In this document: positions 1-12,800 of the stretch, one piece after another | Layout: every line of letters starts with the position of its first letter | Numbering within the stretch: position 1 is the first letter of the stretch | Assembly: GCA_026120035.1 (NCBI GenBank) | Contig: JALRME010000017.1 | Coordinates: 434,001-498,000 of the forward strand | Source of the DNA: Coleophoma eucalyptorum | Taxonomy: Eukaryota > Ascomycota > Leotiomycetes > Helotiales > Dermateaceae | DNA length: 64,000 nt | Reading direction: 5' to 3' | Made by a program: the position numbers and the translations under genes | Notes under the pieces: model-generated | Seen by the model: only the letters and a program-made list of their open reading frames with translations | Databases searched by the model: none | What the model was told of the DNA's origin: nothing

Positions 1-1522
1 TCCCCAAGAATTGCAAGACCACCAACCATACCGAGGTTCATAGATGCAGGCTCTACGATGAAATCATATGAGAGAAAGTGATAGGAGGAGAAGGAAAGAG
101 GCACCATCCGTGCCCTTGCAATCGCAATAAAACTCCGAGGCTGAATTGTCGTTGGCAAACTTTAAAGTGACCTCGAAATTCAGACAATCTCTGACAAAAG
201 CCTCATCGTAGTAGTGCGATGGTTGGCATTCCATACGGCTACAGTATCCGACTGGTTGTCAGACGGGGCCAATAAGTACTTGATGCGAAGGCATCTCAGC
301 CTCGTGCTTGAGATTGAGATTGAGTTTGGAAGAAAAAGGGGCGGGAAATGTAGCAAAAAGAAATGAGCCAAAAACGAAAAAAAGAAAAGACTAAAAGACT
401 TGTCAAAAGCTGGTGCCCTCCTTGTGGCGTCTTGTGAAACAAGCGTCTCTCTGCCGTCCAACAAGAGGCTACACATCTAGTGTACAGTAACTTCTGTTTG
501 CTTGTGACCGATCTGGTTCGTACAGAGATCCGAGAGTCCCCTGATTCTGTGGAGCTGGCAACGCTAAGATATCAGACGCGTCAAGCGGTCTGGCCTGTCG
601 CGGCGTGGGCAGCATCAGAAGAGATCGCATACCGATGTGCGCTCAACTTGCAGCAGCGGTGGAAAAGCAATCAGCTTATAATCTGCAGCCAGGCAGGGCA
701 AGTGAAAACAGAGCTGGCGAGAGCCGGTGTTGAACCATGGCCCATCCCGAACAGCACAACACAACACAGCATAGCACAACTCGAAACACAAAATAACAGC
801 ACCGCAAGAGGATCGGAATGATTGCTCGCATCCCTGAGATAACGCAGCCGTATTCGAACGCCATGCTCGGCGCTCGTGCTGATCCCGCCGCTCGCTTAGG
901 GGATGTGTTCCTTCTGAAGCCCGAGTGCAAGTACTTAATTTCCGCTCGGCTGCCTTGCACAGTTGTTGTACTTGTACCTCGTACCTGTACTACTACTGCT
1001 ACTGTACAACTACTCCCTCTAGCTGCGAGCTTGCGATGCATCTCCTCCCGTGCTGCATCTCGAGAGTCTCTCCCACGACGTTTGCACTCGCAGCTTTGGT
1101 TCATGATATGACTACTCCGCGCAGCGACCTGATCTATGGTTCTCCGCTTCCTGTATGGTATGAAAATAGGATTGTAATCGTCGATGGCACTTCTCGCCAG
1201 ACCCTGGGAGATGGTATAATGGCGTCTCCGGGTCGCTCTGTGCCATCGTCTATTCCTGAGTCTGGATGAATAATGCACGACTGAGTGAGTTGGCACATCT
1301 GAAGGTCGCTTTGACATGACCCTTGCACTCGCTGCCCTTCTTTGCGTGATCTTCTTCGTTGGCCTTGAAGTTATCGTCCCGCGGTTCGTCTCCACTCTGT
1401 TTTTAACAAAAAGGAATCAACTTTTTGAAACTGCTACATAACTGTGGTTGAGAACGCTTCATCGATGCTGTAAGCCTCGTGCGCCCGATGTAATTAGCGT
1501 GTCTTTCGCGTCACTAGACATT
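1..1522. other. Upstream non-coding stretch, no supported gene
   Basis: No open frame here has an ATG start, splice sites and protein-like composition together. The longest frames are arginine/serine or cysteine rich and look like chance frames in promoter DNA. Around 961-1020 there is a low-complexity run of TGTAC/TACTAC steps. The last few hundred bases before 1523 are probably promoter and 5' leader of the disordered-protein gene that starts there. Confidence 0.5.
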
Positions 1523-3962
1523 ATGTCCAGAACTATTAACACGACCGTGACAACGACGTCGACTTCCATCGACCGAGATTTGCACAGTCCGTCAAAACTT
1601 CCCAGTTACCGCTTTATCGATGCCAGACTGCCCAACATAGCGAAACAAGCAGGCTTCGAGACCCAGCAGCCCTCGCCCAGCACCAACAAGACCGCGACGT
1701 CGCGACAACTCAGCAACAGTATTCGAAGATCACAGGGGCTACCCTTTATATACGATTCAGGGCTGCCATCTTCGCCGTCCCTCACCCCTTGCATTAAATC
1801 GCCAACAAGCCGGAACCCTGCTTCAAGCTTCATGTCTAACGGCAACACAAGAAATTGGGTCGAAGAACACTCGATCGCAGTTCCTTCCCACACAATCAAC
1901 CCTACGTCTTCGGCACCGCGCAGAGTCGTCTCGCTCACGATCGATGACAAGAAAGTCTCGAGTCCGAAGATATCCCCCATCCGACAGTTCAAGCCATCTC
2001 GAAACAGTACCGGTTCCACAAGGATGGCCCCGAGCCGACGCGAATCCGATGAAGACACCACGATACGTGCTCTAGACGGGTTCGATCCGGACAGGACTCC
2101 TAGAGATCAAGACGAGCAGAATAGCGACGATTCGGATCTGTTTTTGAACATGGCCAGAGAGGAGGAGGCATCTCGGCCGAAAGACAATGCGGGGGATGGA
2201 AGCGTGGCAACGACCAGAAGGGTATGTGCTTCAGTCGCACATTCACATAGGAACACTTGAAAGTTGCTAACACATGCTGCAGTCTCGATTAAGTCTCTCT
2301 ACACACCGGATGTCCATGCCACCATCAATCTCATATCAGTCATCGCCACGGATGGCGCGCAGTGGCTCAGAGCGGGAAAGCAATTCGGCATCGAGAATGG
2401 AGGGACAGGCTCTCACATACCGCCCTTTCCTAGGAAGCAAAGGAAATGCGAGCGAAGACACCACGAAATCTCGAATTGGGGGTTTACGGTCGATGCCAAC
2501 GACGCCCAGAGGCACAGGAGATAGAGGCTTTCGAGAGAGCTCCCCTGAATCGCAGATTACTCATGCTGGACGAAGGCCGTCCATACCAGATCCCAATTCA
2601 CTATCGCGACCACGATCAAACTCTTATCGACAATCCAACCTCTCCTACTCGAATGCGCGGAATTACAACTCCTCTCCACTTGTTTCTCGATCAACGGAGA
2701 CCAATGATGTCCCAGAAAACCCTCCTGTGGTGGAGGGAACAGAATCTACCATCTCTACGACAGCACCTTCGACCGTCTGGGATGAGTTGGAGGAACTGAA
2801 ATCGCGCATTCATAGACTAGAACTAACTGGAAAACTCCCAGCGACTTCAGGTGCTGCTGTTTCCCACGCCTCCGCCAACCGCCCACCAACAGCAACGACA
2901 ACTGTTACTACAATTTCCTCGTCTCCAAAACGAGGTAGAGGCAATAGCATATCACCGAGTGAGAATCCTGGCACGAGTGCTGCTACGGCCCATCCAACAG
3001 CTGAAAATCACCCCTTATTACAAGCTGCTCTTGCAAAATCTAAAACGCTACTCGATCCAGAAGTATATAAGGCGCTCGAGGCCACCACTGCAGATGCTCT
3101 CGCAATTGCGTCCATGATGGGCACGTCTGGACAGCCTGGGCCAATTTCTAGTTCCCAGTCTACTATTGGCGGAACTTCAGGAGTGACAGACAGACAAGTC
3201 CGGCGCAAAGCTGATAGCCTGTGCCGTAGTCTGACTGAGTTGTGTTTGGCCATGTCAGAAGCCAAAAGTGAACCTCAGCCAGCTAACAACCAGATCGTAA
3301 TTCGCCCTAGCACTGCCGAGGACGAGGTTCTGAACAGTATAGAGACGAGTCCTAGTCAGACACGATCACCTACCTCAAATGACATTACCCGGATAAAAGC
3401 ATCTCCAAGAGGTTTGAGCCGTTTGGAGGCAAGACGAAGTAGTATGCTTTCCACGAACTTGCCTAGTCCACGTTATACACCATCAGAAGTTGGCACTCCT
3501 ACTCAGTCAACCATGACTGGAAGAAGAACATCTTTATATCTAAGAAGTCGACGTGCTGGCACAGAAGAAGCAGAAGAGGATGAAACCCGATTCCGGACAC
3601 CATCGAGGGCTGTCACAGAGGGCCCTCGTCCGAAGAATTCTCCGAGAGAATACACCTCTACACAACCATTACCAGAGCTCCGCTCACCTACCCAGTCCTC
3701 ACTGCCTGTCAGGAGACATTATGCTTCAACAAGTATGCCGCAATCAGGTTTGCCGACACCACAAGCAAGTGCGCCACGAAGGTTTTTCGACCGCACAACA
3801 CCAGAACGAACTACCGGCAATGCTGTTTCAAGGCTTGCAGAAGATCGGGGGCAACGAAAATCTTCTCTAGGAGGGTTTGGACTGAGCGGTCTAGCCAGGA
3901 GAGCACGTCAGAACTCAGTCAACCTAGAGCAGAGCCCTTCCAACCAGGATGGTTACCAATAA
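1523..3962 (+). CDS. Conserved fungal disordered protein with short coiled coil
   Basis: Two exons, 1523..2221 and 2283..3962, give about 792 residues. The 61-bp intron has donor GTATGT, a GCTAAC branch point and a CTGCAG acceptor in phase 0. The open frame extends upstream to 1448 only through a TTG codon, so ATG 1523 (MSRTINTTV) is taken as the start. The protein is dominated by Ser/Thr/Pro/Arg with many SP and TP sites, as in substrates of proline-directed kinases. A helical segment at about residues 399-420 (WDELEELKSRIHRLEL) looks like a short coiled coil. A second conserved-looking helical block follows at about 480-560 (LLDPEVYKALEATTADALAI and a basic helix after it). No enzyme domain is visible. 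This segment combination occurs in uncharacterised ascomycete proteins. A scaffold or cytoskeletal role is only a guess. Confidence 0.8.
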
Positions 3963-4927
3963 TACCACAAACCGCAACTGTACCAATAATCGGCGCATTT
4001 GGGATTTGAGATTTTGAGATGAGAGCGAGCAAAGTATTGAAAGGCGTATAAAGACTGTGACCTTTGAGCAGGTCTTCACAGCGAAAGACGATATACCCAT
4101 GACGGCCTACGAAAAGCATGATGCAGACGCAACCTTTGTATTCTTCAGACGCGATTGTCTTTTTTCTTTTTTTGCATTTATGTTTTTTTCTCTTTTGTGT
4201 TTCTCTGCAAGCGACTGCAACTGTTTCCTATTCTGTCTACGATCACATCACACTAGCAAGGTTCTCTTTCTTTTTGTCCGACCTCTTCGTTTCAATTGTA
4301 GGATTATTTGAACTCAAAACTCGAGAAGGAGCTCCCTGTCAGCTACTCGTAGTACTTTTTGCAATACGCATTGTGGCGAACTAGAGATGAGAATGGTAAT
4401 CTTAGTTCCAACACTATCCTAAACTCTTGGCCATGCTTTGTGTTGTACAGCTGAGAATTCCATGATTAATAACCTAGCCAAAGGACCTATATCAACGTGC
4501 AGCAGCTATAAATCGAGCCTATTCATAATATGATGTACTTAACCACTGAAGGTTCTAGGAACTAATGACTTTAGGCAGTGATTTTGGAATAGTATGGCTG
4601 TCTTTCAAACCTAGCATATATGAGTCGACTCTTGCCAGGATCTTTTCTGTGAGCAGACACCACCTCAGGTATAAACAGTTTGTTTGTCGCCATTGAGCGG
4701 TTCGCCGTGTGACTCCCGTCGTTTAGCGAGGCTAAGGTATTTCCTTCACAGAAGATGCCTCTGATATTAACAGCCTCATATAATTTCTCAAACTCCAGTC
4801 TCTACTTTCACAACACCCAGCCTATATCTGTTCACTTTGAACCCCGGCATTTCCCCCATTCGTAGATAACGCAGCACCTGAGCAAACACACACTTCCATC
4901 GTACATCATAACCCACAAAACAAAACT
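3963..4927. other. Intergenic: 3' region and TPT1 promoter
   Basis: There is no convincing gene. The first 350 bp are T-rich and probably hold the 3' UTR and polyadenylation region of the upstream gene. From about 4770 the + strand becomes C/T and CA rich (cacaacacccagcc, acacacttccatc), which is usual just upstream of fungal start codons, and runs into the ATG of TPT1 at 4928. Confidence 0.5.
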
Positions 4928-6165
4928 ATGGCCGATCTCGAAGACCAGCTAGAGCGAGAACTCCATCTCGGCCGCAAGGCTCCTAAGCCCAAGAAAGCAG
5001 GCGGCGGCGGCGGCAAGGGGAACCACGGTGCAAATGAGATGAATCGAGAAGTCGCCGTTTCGAAGGCGCTAAGCAAATTGCTGAGGCACGCTGCTGCGGA
5101 TGCTGGGTTGACTCTTGATCCGGAGGGCTTTGCGAGAGTGGACCAAGTTGTGAGTTACTTTTTGGTGGTTTTCTTGCTTTGGTAGTCTAAGCAACCTGCT
5201 ATTCCTGCAAAGTTGCAGCATGTCTCCCTTTTTCTTCTTCCTTTCATTCTTTTGGGCATGTTTCACGTGATGCAAAAGCTCTTGGGAGAGATGAAAGAAC
5301 ATAACACAAAAAAAAAGAGGATGGGAAGGCTTATATCTCAAATTAGATGGCATGGCCACGCCTTAAGTCTCTCAAGATCACATTCCAGGACATCCAAATC
5401 GCAGTACAAGACAATGCCAAACAACGCTTCAGCATGAAAGCCAACCCGGCACTCTCTCCAGCACCATCACCAACATCCACTGTACCATCAGACTGGGTAA
5501 TCCGCGCCAACCAAGGCCACAGCATCAACACTGTCTCCTCGGAACTCCTCCTCACGCCTCTTACCCCTGCAGCTGGAAATCTTCCTGCCGTGGTAATTCA
5601 CGGGACGTATTTTGCTTTCTATGAGCAAATCGTTGCCTCGGGTGGTCTCAAGAAGATGGGGAGGAACCACATCCACTTCTCAACTGGCATTCCCGGCCAG
5701 GATGAAGGTGTCAAGAGCGGGATGCGGAATGATGCTGAGCTGCTGATCTATATTGATATCGAGAAGTGTTTTGCTGAATCTGAAGCATCTGAGACAAAAG
5801 CATTGGAGTCTGCAGGCTCAGACTCGAAAGATGCTGAGGCATCGACGAGGAAAGAGAAAGGTATCAAATGGTGGATGAGCGAGAACGGGGTGGTACTGAC
5901 AGAAGGCGATGAAAATGGATTTGTACCGACGCGTTTCTGGAAGAAGGTTGTTGCTAGGAAGGAAGAGTCCAATATCGGGACGTTGTGGGAGGATGGAGTA
6001 CAGGTTAAGGAGTTACCTGAGGAATATAGAGGGAGAAAAGCACCAATGGGTAAAGGAAGAGGAGCCGCAAAGGCTGCCAAGGGTCCCAAGAAGGAGAAAC
6101 CTAGAGGGAAGGAAGCCACTAAATTGGACGAGGAAGTAGTGGATTCAAATGTAGTTTTTGAGTAG
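4928..6165 (+). CDS. TPT1: tRNA 2'-phosphotransferase
   Basis: KptA/Tpt1 family. It removes the 2'-phosphate left at the splice junction of ligated tRNA, transferring it to NAD+. Exons 4928..5149 and 5347..6165 give 346 residues; the 197-bp intron is phase 0 with donor GTGAGT and acceptor TTAG. The conserved R-H-R-R catalytic set is visible: R53 and H54 in LSKLLRH, R127 in IRANQGHS, and R180 in MGRNHIHF. The N-terminal 40 residues are a Lys/Gly-rich extension. After the core, an acidic Ser/Glu stretch (about 197-225) interrupts the domain before the WWMSENGVVLTEG segment, and a Lys/Arg-rich tail ends the protein. It is longer than the roughly 230-residue yeast enzyme because of these additions. 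A tRNA gene carrying an intron lies in the same window at 60.1 kb, the kind of substrate this pathway handles, but the two are unlinked by distance. Confidence 0.93.
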
Positions 6166-6571
6166 GAGTAAAATAATATCTTTCTTCGTGAGATATTGAT
6201 ACCCTTTCGCAACCTGTCTAGCATATCTTCGTTGCTTTACAACGAGTTCCTGTCTACACGCACACTATGCTACTGGGCTCTCTAAAGAGAACTTCTAGGT
6301 TGTACCGGCATCGTCAGTCGAATTAGTTCGAATACCCCCCTTGGTCTTTCTTTCCAAACTTCTCGGGGCGGTTCTATATGCTTATTTGGACCATGTCGCA
6401 GCGCAGGTCAGGTCCTTTCTCGCAAACAGAATCAGATAATCATGATGCATGACATATGCAAAAACCGCCCTTACGCCTTTCCATGAAGACATGAATCGAA
6501 TCGACTATCTTTTGCGTCCTGAAGACACCATCAACGCCTTATCTTAGTTTTATGCATACTCTTGCTGCCTC
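6166..6571. other. Convergent intergenic 3' region
   Basis: These 406 bp lie between the stop of TPT1 (+) and the stop of the dsRNA-binding protein gene (-). The space fits two facing 3' UTRs. No open frame or RNA gene was seen. Confidence 0.5.
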
Positions 6572-8002
6572 TCAAGTGTTTTCAACTTCGAGTTTCACGG
6601 ATTTCTCTGACTTTACATCCATGCAATCATCGACTTCGCCACCTCTCTTCCTCTTTGCGGGGTTTTCTGCTTCCCTAACTGACAAGGAAGAGTCCAGTAA
6701 GTTGTTTGCAGTACGTTCCTTCTCTACAGCCCCTAGTGCTTCCAGGACCATCTCCGCGCACTTTTCCTTGGCTTGCCTCTTGCCATACACGCCCTTAAAG
6801 GCTCCGATCTTGAGTGGTAGTCGAGGGTCGCCATCGAAGTGCGCATATCCACTATATAGAGGTAGATTCTCGTCGATGGCCTTTTCAATGATATATGTTG
6901 GCATCCGAAAGCCGAGCTTTATGCATAACTCTGGTACCATCATTGCAGCTGGTGATTTAGGATGTGGTGATGGATTACCACTTGAAATAGGCGTGGACGG
7001 TGTATGTGGCCGTGGTGCAGGCGAAATCACTTGTGGTCCAGACCTAGCAGTCGGAACATCCCCATCTTCTTCTTCAGATGATTCACTTTCTGAGGCGCCA
7101 TTGTTCTTCTGTCGCTGGATATCCTTTAAGAATACCAGTATACGTTGTGCACAAACTTCTTTTGCCTGCTTCCTTCCCAATATATTTTCAAATTCCCCAA
7201 TCTTGCCTTCAATCCAAGCAACACCTTCAAAAGTCGCATGCCCACTGTACACATTTCCGGTATTACCTTGCTTTTCAATCTTATAAGTTGGATTGATAAG
7301 GCCAAGCTTGTGGCATAGCTCAGGTACCTGTGCTGCTGCTGAAGGCCCAGAGGGTGCCACAGGTCCAACACTGCTGGCCTTTGGCTTACCAAATTTCACA
7401 CTGCCATCCTTTGGCATGAACCCATTGCCAATAAGCCAGTCGACTGCCCTTTTAGCCGCATAGCGCTTTGCATCCTTTTTATTTGAGAATGTCACGCTGC
7501 TTCCAAAAGGTTGGATGCTCTCCCCGATCATGACAGTGCACCTAAATCTCTTGGGTGATGGCGAAGACTCAAAATACGTCAAGCCATTCTCCTTGGGGTG
7601 TGCAGCCCGGTATTCTGAGAGCGGTCAGCTAGAACTTTAGATTAAAGAGGAACTGCAAGCCCCAAGTTTAATACCTGTTAACTTCCCCACCCAATTGACA
7701 CTGTCCCCAACCTCTTCTTTCGCCTTTGCCTCCGCTTCACGTGCAGCAACTTCTTCCGGTGACAATTTCCCTACGCCATTCAGCTTTTCCAGAAGCACCT
7801 CCTCAGAGTTTCGCGATGCATTTTTCTTGTCCTCTTCCTCCCATTCTTTGATTCCTTGCTCGATACTGATGAAGTTTGGGCGCGTTGGCAGCCCTTGCAC
7901 AGGTTCAACGTCTTTTGGAAGCGTGACCGTAGCTGTGGTAGGTGCTGGTTCTAGGTCTCGGGCTTGTGTTGTCGCAGCAGCAGGGCTCGAGGCTTCTGCC
8001 AT
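6572..8002 (-). CDS. Protein with three dsRNA-binding-like domains
   Basis: Exons on the minus strand are 8002..7675 and 7614..6572, giving 456 residues. The 60-bp intron is phase 1 and splitting it out restores a classic dsRBD opening (LTEYRAAHPKENGL). Three repeats are visible: about residues 102-172 (canonical start, GSSVTFSNKKDAKRYAAKRA end), 206-276 (VPELCHKLGL...YSGHATF...GRKQAKEVCAQRIL) and 336-408 (VPELCIKLGF...YSGYAHF...GKRQAKEKCAEMVL). Repeats 2 and 3 resemble each other more than repeat 1, suggesting internal duplication. The linkers are Pro/Ser-rich and acidic, and the tail has a basic KRKRGG patch that could be a nuclear signal. No RNase III, helicase or deaminase domain is attached. 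A role in dsRNA recognition (RNA silencing or RNA editing/processing) is inference. Start ATG 8002 is chosen because upstream in-frame codons lack an ATG. Confidence 0.85.
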
Positions 8003-8329
8003 GATTTTGGGACTCAGCAATTTTCAATCACCTATCTTTAATGCAAGGGCCTGGAGGTTGTATCGGCGGGAATTCATCACATAAGTATCTTTGGTTGTCT
8101 GTCTGAAAGCTGGAACGAAAGAAGGCGCCAGCTTTGATATGACAGGGATTTTCTTAATCACGTGAACTGGACTAACATTTCAAGGTGTGACAAAGAGTAA
8201 AGAGCAGTAGCAGCTAAAACGGGTTCTCAAAGTGAATGAATAGTTACGCAAGCTGCTTCGTACAAGGGGTATCATGACTATCCACTGACGCCGTGATATG
8301 CATAATCAAACAACGAACACCGATTGAAT
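8003..8329. promoter_or_regulatory. Promoter gap between two minus-strand genes
   Basis: This is 327 bp between the start of the dsRBD-protein gene and the stop of EFG1, both on the minus strand. It must hold the EFG1 3' end and the dsRBD-protein promoter. No specific site could be assigned. Confidence 0.4.
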
Positions 8330-9273
8330 CTATTCCTCAAAGAAACCTCCATCACTTTCCGCACCGTCATCCGCCTCGTTTCTTCTTGCTCCTTGCTGAG
8401 CACCAAATACTTGGTTCCTTTCAAACGCCATTGACTTGTTTTTGGTAGTCTTCTTGTCGAAAAGACCCTTCTGGTTCCGCTGAGCTCGTCTCTGCCTACG
8501 ATTGAGCCCCGTTGTATCCATTGGAGTTGGTTCCGGTTCAGGTTTGGGTTTGGCCTTTTCTGGCTTCTTCTGCATCTTGACTTTGGGTGTTGGCACAGGC
8601 GCGGACGAGACCCTATTCCGTAATCTTTGAAGGGTTCCCTCCTCCATGCATTTCTCCACCTCAAACCACATCGCAGGCTTTGGCTTTGCGCTGCCGTCAT
8701 CCTCGGTATCGGCAGTCTTTGGAGGGTAAAGACTGATGTAGGGCTCGCTCAGAGGGGAATATTGGGTATAATTGAGATCCACCTCAGCCGTATGCATCTC
8801 GGTTTTCAAAGCCTCAACTTCCTCTGTAGTTTTGCTTTCTAGTAGCCGCTTTCGTAATTTCTTGACCTGCCTTGTAGCTTTCTGTCTTTCTACAAGCATG
8901 TTAGCAAGATTCCTATGGCAAGAATTGGAGAATACATACCAAAAAACCGTACCATATGATACTTCTTGATCATCTTCTGTCTAACTTTCTCGGCCTCTGC
9001 AGCAACAAGTTCTTGTTCATATGCCGCAAGAGCCCTCTCATCTTCGACACGAACATTTGCTGGCAGAGAATCTGCGCGTTCAAGCCTCCTGGACACATCG
9101 CGAATGCGTTTCTTAATAGTGTTCACGCTTGATGCATGCGCCTGCTTTTTGTGTTCTGCCGGCTCGGTCTTGCGAGGTTTCTTAGCTGGCTTCGGATTTC
9201 CATAAACTTGCTGTTGTCGTGATGCATGAACTGCTTCCTCCCCGCCATCATCATGTTTCCTTTTTGTAGACAT
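8330..9273 (-). CDS. EFG1: rRNA-processing protein EFG1
   Basis: Efg1 family, a nucleolar factor of the small-subunit processome needed for early 18S rRNA maturation. Exons 9273..8940 and 8889..8330 give 297 residues; the intron is 50 bp, phase 1 (GTATGT...TGTAG). The family signature spans the junction: IKKRIRDVSRRLERADSLPA, then EKVRQKMIKKYHMVRFF, then ERQKATRQVKKLRKRL. It is highly charged and coiled-coil forming through about residue 180. A variable C-terminal half contains a Lys/Pro-rich stretch, an NRRQRRAQRNQKG basic motif and an acidic end. The gene is divergent from SEA4, sharing a 583-bp spacer. Confidence 0.92.
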
Positions 9274-9856
9274 AATTGCTATTGGTACCAGATAATTTGG
9301 TGAGATACGATGAGCCTACCTCAGAAAAAAAGACGCTCGCGGGGAGTTCTTTGAAAACCCATGCCGAAGTTCACCCAGAGCTAGCCATTTCTGGAGTAAC
9401 TTTCAATCACGGTCATGTGATGGGATGGACGTTAATTGAGCTCGCTCTCGCTCGACTTAAGAAGTATTAAGTACTGCCATGCTTTTCAGCAATCGTCAGA
9501 CACCCACGATGAGTGTGCATGGGCGATGGGAAGCCTTCATTGAGCTTTGTTGAAATGTAAGAGTTAAGATCAGCGTGCAGAAACTTGTTGGCAATCCTTT
9601 AACACCTACGGCCCTAAAGCTTCGCTCTCCAACCACCTTCAGAAGACATAGTACTACATGTACCGATCGCCGACAAGCAATAACGAGAATTTGTTGAGTT
9701 ATAATACTTGTTTGTGCTTTCCTGTGTGACATAGTCTACAAGCTTGAGATTCGTATATCAACTTCCTGCAAAGTCAACCAGATGCATGAGACGAGCAGCC
9801 TTTCAATACTACACCCATATCGACAAAACTTCTGATAGGGGTATTGCCTAGCCAAG
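9274..9856. promoter_or_regulatory. Bidirectional promoter EFG1 / SEA4
   Basis: This 583-bp spacer separates two start codons that face away from each other, so it should carry both promoters. It is of mixed composition with no recognised TATA box that I would assign to either gene. Short open frames inside it do not look protein coding. Confidence 0.5.
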
Positions 9857-12800
9857 ATGGATCGCAACGAGGGAATCATCCGATGGTCGCCAAACCCTCT
9901 CCGAGATGAGTTTCTCACGGTCAACCTCAGCTACCGCAATATTCAAATATATGATGCAACTGGTCATGCTCGATCAGGCCAATTTGACTATGAGAAGTCG
10001 TCAAGACACAATGACTTTCCACCGTTGACGGCATATGACTGGTCACCAAAAGTCCCCGGGTTGGTGGCTGTGGGAACAGCTCGTGGAGATGTACATTTTC
10101 TCCGTGTCGACGACAATTCAAATGGGGCTCTCACATTGCCCCTCAAGCTCCAAAGATCCTGTCAGGCTGTTGCTTTTAACACCGAGGGTCTTTTGGCGGT
10201 TGGCTTAGATAGAGTCCGCAACGATATGTGCTTGCAAATTTGGGATGTGAACCAACGGTTGAAAGGCTGGGACCCAAGTCAACCAGGATGGGCTAATGCT
10301 CCTAAAGAATCGAAAGATTCAGGAGATCCAATACATAAATTGGAGGCCAGCGTTGCAATCTCCAGTATCCGCTTCTTTGAAGATCAGCCAAAGACTCTTG
10401 TCGTCGGTATCAAAAATCAGAGCGTTCGAATCCATGACCTTAGGGGTAAGTGTCCTCCTTTTGTGTCAGTGGTAGACCATATGTTAATACTGTTTAGACC
10501 ATGGCTCTGCTGTCATGACTTTCCAAACAAGGTGTAATAACAACCTTGCTATTGATTATGCAGACACAAACTATTTTGCGTCTTCTGCGTTGGATCATCC
10601 AGGACTGATGATCTGGGACCGCCGTGCTGTGGGCCGGACGTTGGCATCGCCGAACTATCTTGAATCTCTTGATAGCAACGAGGTGCCATGGGGTGGTGTA
10701 TTGAAGCTCGAGCGTGTCATAGACACAGAGAAGAATGCATATATACGCGGTCTCCGATACTGTCGAGACCAACGAGGTCTTCTTGGAATCCTCTCCAACA
10801 CAGGCCAGCTGCAAGTTATGCAAACTGGCAAAGAATATATCGATCCTGAGTCTAAAAGCTTCCGAGTTAGCGAAAGCCCTGAGATGTTGGAAGTCAAGCG
10901 GACATTCGATATTGAGTATCCTTACAGCAATGAGAACTTTGGTCATAGATATGATGAACGGATTGTATCCTTTGACTGGCTTACAATCGGGACTTCTGCT
11001 CTTCAAGCCCGTGCTGTTGCCCTGCGAGCGAATGGTACAATAGATATCATGGAGACTCCATCTGTGGTATCTGATCAGATGTCGAAATTGATCCCTTGGA
11101 AAGCCCCTAGAAAAGGTGAGCTTCAAAGTGCGGAGTTACCAAGGTAACCTACTGACCTATATAGTCGATGAGCCGATGACATTCATGAAATTTGCAGATG
11201 CCTCTGAAGGTGCTAAAATTTATGGACCGTTATTCACAGCAGATGCTAGCTTAAATAAGCCGCTCTTCGGGAAGCAAAAGCTTTCTGGAAAGAATGTTAC
11301 AACAGAGCTGAAACCTGAGATTTATCAACAAATTCGAAGCAGCACCGACCCTGTTCTAGATTTACTGGCCCCGCCAACAAATGCCTATAGAGAAAAGGCG
11401 GGCTGGGCAGCGATCAGAGAGCAACAAATATCACGCCCTGTGAGAGCATCGAACCTCAAGTCAGCATACGGTGCTTCTAGCGACCAAACAATGGGTACTG
11501 CACAGCGCGATAACGTGTCAGAGATTATGCTTAAGCGAGCTAAAGATGGCTATCTTTTTGATTGTATCAAGAACAAGGGCCTTGTATCAAATGATCCTAA
11601 GCTTCATAATGCTTGGGAATGGCTTGCAGGTAGGTTCGGTAGCACCAATATCGTCAAAATCCTGTGCTGATATATTCTCTTAGGCGCAGAAGAGGCAGCA
11701 AAAGATGATGGCATGGTAGCGTTCCCTCTTGACTTCAGCTACATGGGGATCCAAACAATTTGGACGAAGCTACCGGGTGAGTCTCCCTATTTCACTAGAT
11801 GTGCACTTTTCTGAATTATCCAGGTGACTTTGCACGATCAAGACTGGTGGAAGGCACTGTTATTCCAGACAAGGATGAGTGGGAGCGCCTTATTGGCGCG
11901 ATTAACAAACATCTAAATGTCCCAGATCACAAGATTGGCGTAGAAACAGCCAGACCACAACATCGTAATCTTTGCCTTGCGATGAACGGTTGGGGCTTGA
12001 TATCGGATGATTTCGATGCTGACTTGGAGGCACTTGAGAAAGAAGGCAGACACACACAAGCTGCTGCATGGGCGATGATTGAGGGTCTTACCCAGCAAGC
12101 CGTAGAAATCCTACGACGAGCAGGTGTAGAGATGCTATTCGTTGCCATGGCTCTTGAGATCAAGCTTCAGAGCAACGTCAAGTTAGGCCTAGGACCAGAC
12201 TGGACCGCATCCATTAACAAGAATCCTCAAATGAGTAGAGACCCTTATCTACGCGCCATTTGTGGTTATATCAGCACGAGCGACTGGACAACTGTTGTGA
12301 ACGAGCAGTCTCTCCCGCTACGAGCCCGCGTTGGAGTTGCTGTCAGACACCTGAACGACGATCAATTGACACAGTGGTTGTCAGACGAGCTAGAGAGATC
12401 CATCAAAGAAGGAGATTTAGCGGGCATAATTCTGACTGGAGTCACGGAAAATTTGGTTGACATCTTTGCGCGATATGTCGAGAAAGCGGGAGATTATCAA
12501 ACAGCGACTCTGATCATGTCCTTCTGCCATCCACTCTACATCGACGACCTCCGCTGCACAGCCTTCCGACGAGAATATCAAGCCTTCCTTCAACGGCACA
12601 AAGAATTCATCCTTCGAGTACGCTTTGAGCAAGGAGCGACTAAGAAAAGCCGATTACGGGATGGCACTCCATTAATCAAGCCTCCACCACAGCAAGTCAC
12701 CATCCGCTGTCTGAAATGCGATTCTCAAGCCGCCAACGACCTTGACAACACTGGTGCTGGCACACTGGTTTCTGCAGGACCCTCGATTACCACACTAGAT

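Noticed and set aside
180..476. 98-codon minus-strand frame near the window start
   Set aside because: The Phe/Leu/Ser-rich translation comes from an A/G-rich tract on the plus strand. No homology-like segment.
676..1395. 239-codon minus-strand frame upstream of the first gene
   Set aside because: Composition is Arg/Ser/Cys-rich with stretches from TGTAC and CACAA repeats. No domain, and it lies in a probable promoter region.
1606..2061. 151-codon antisense frame inside the disordered-protein gene
   Set aside because: Lies entirely antisense to a well-supported exon, a shadow of its codon bias.
5748..6224. 158-codon antisense frame over the end of TPT1
   Set aside because: Antisense to the Lys/Glu-rich tail, which yields Ser/Phe/Pro-rich shadow sequence.
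10494..11126. 210-codon antisense frame in SEA4
   Set aside because: Opposite to a WD40-coding exon with correct splice sites. No independent motif.
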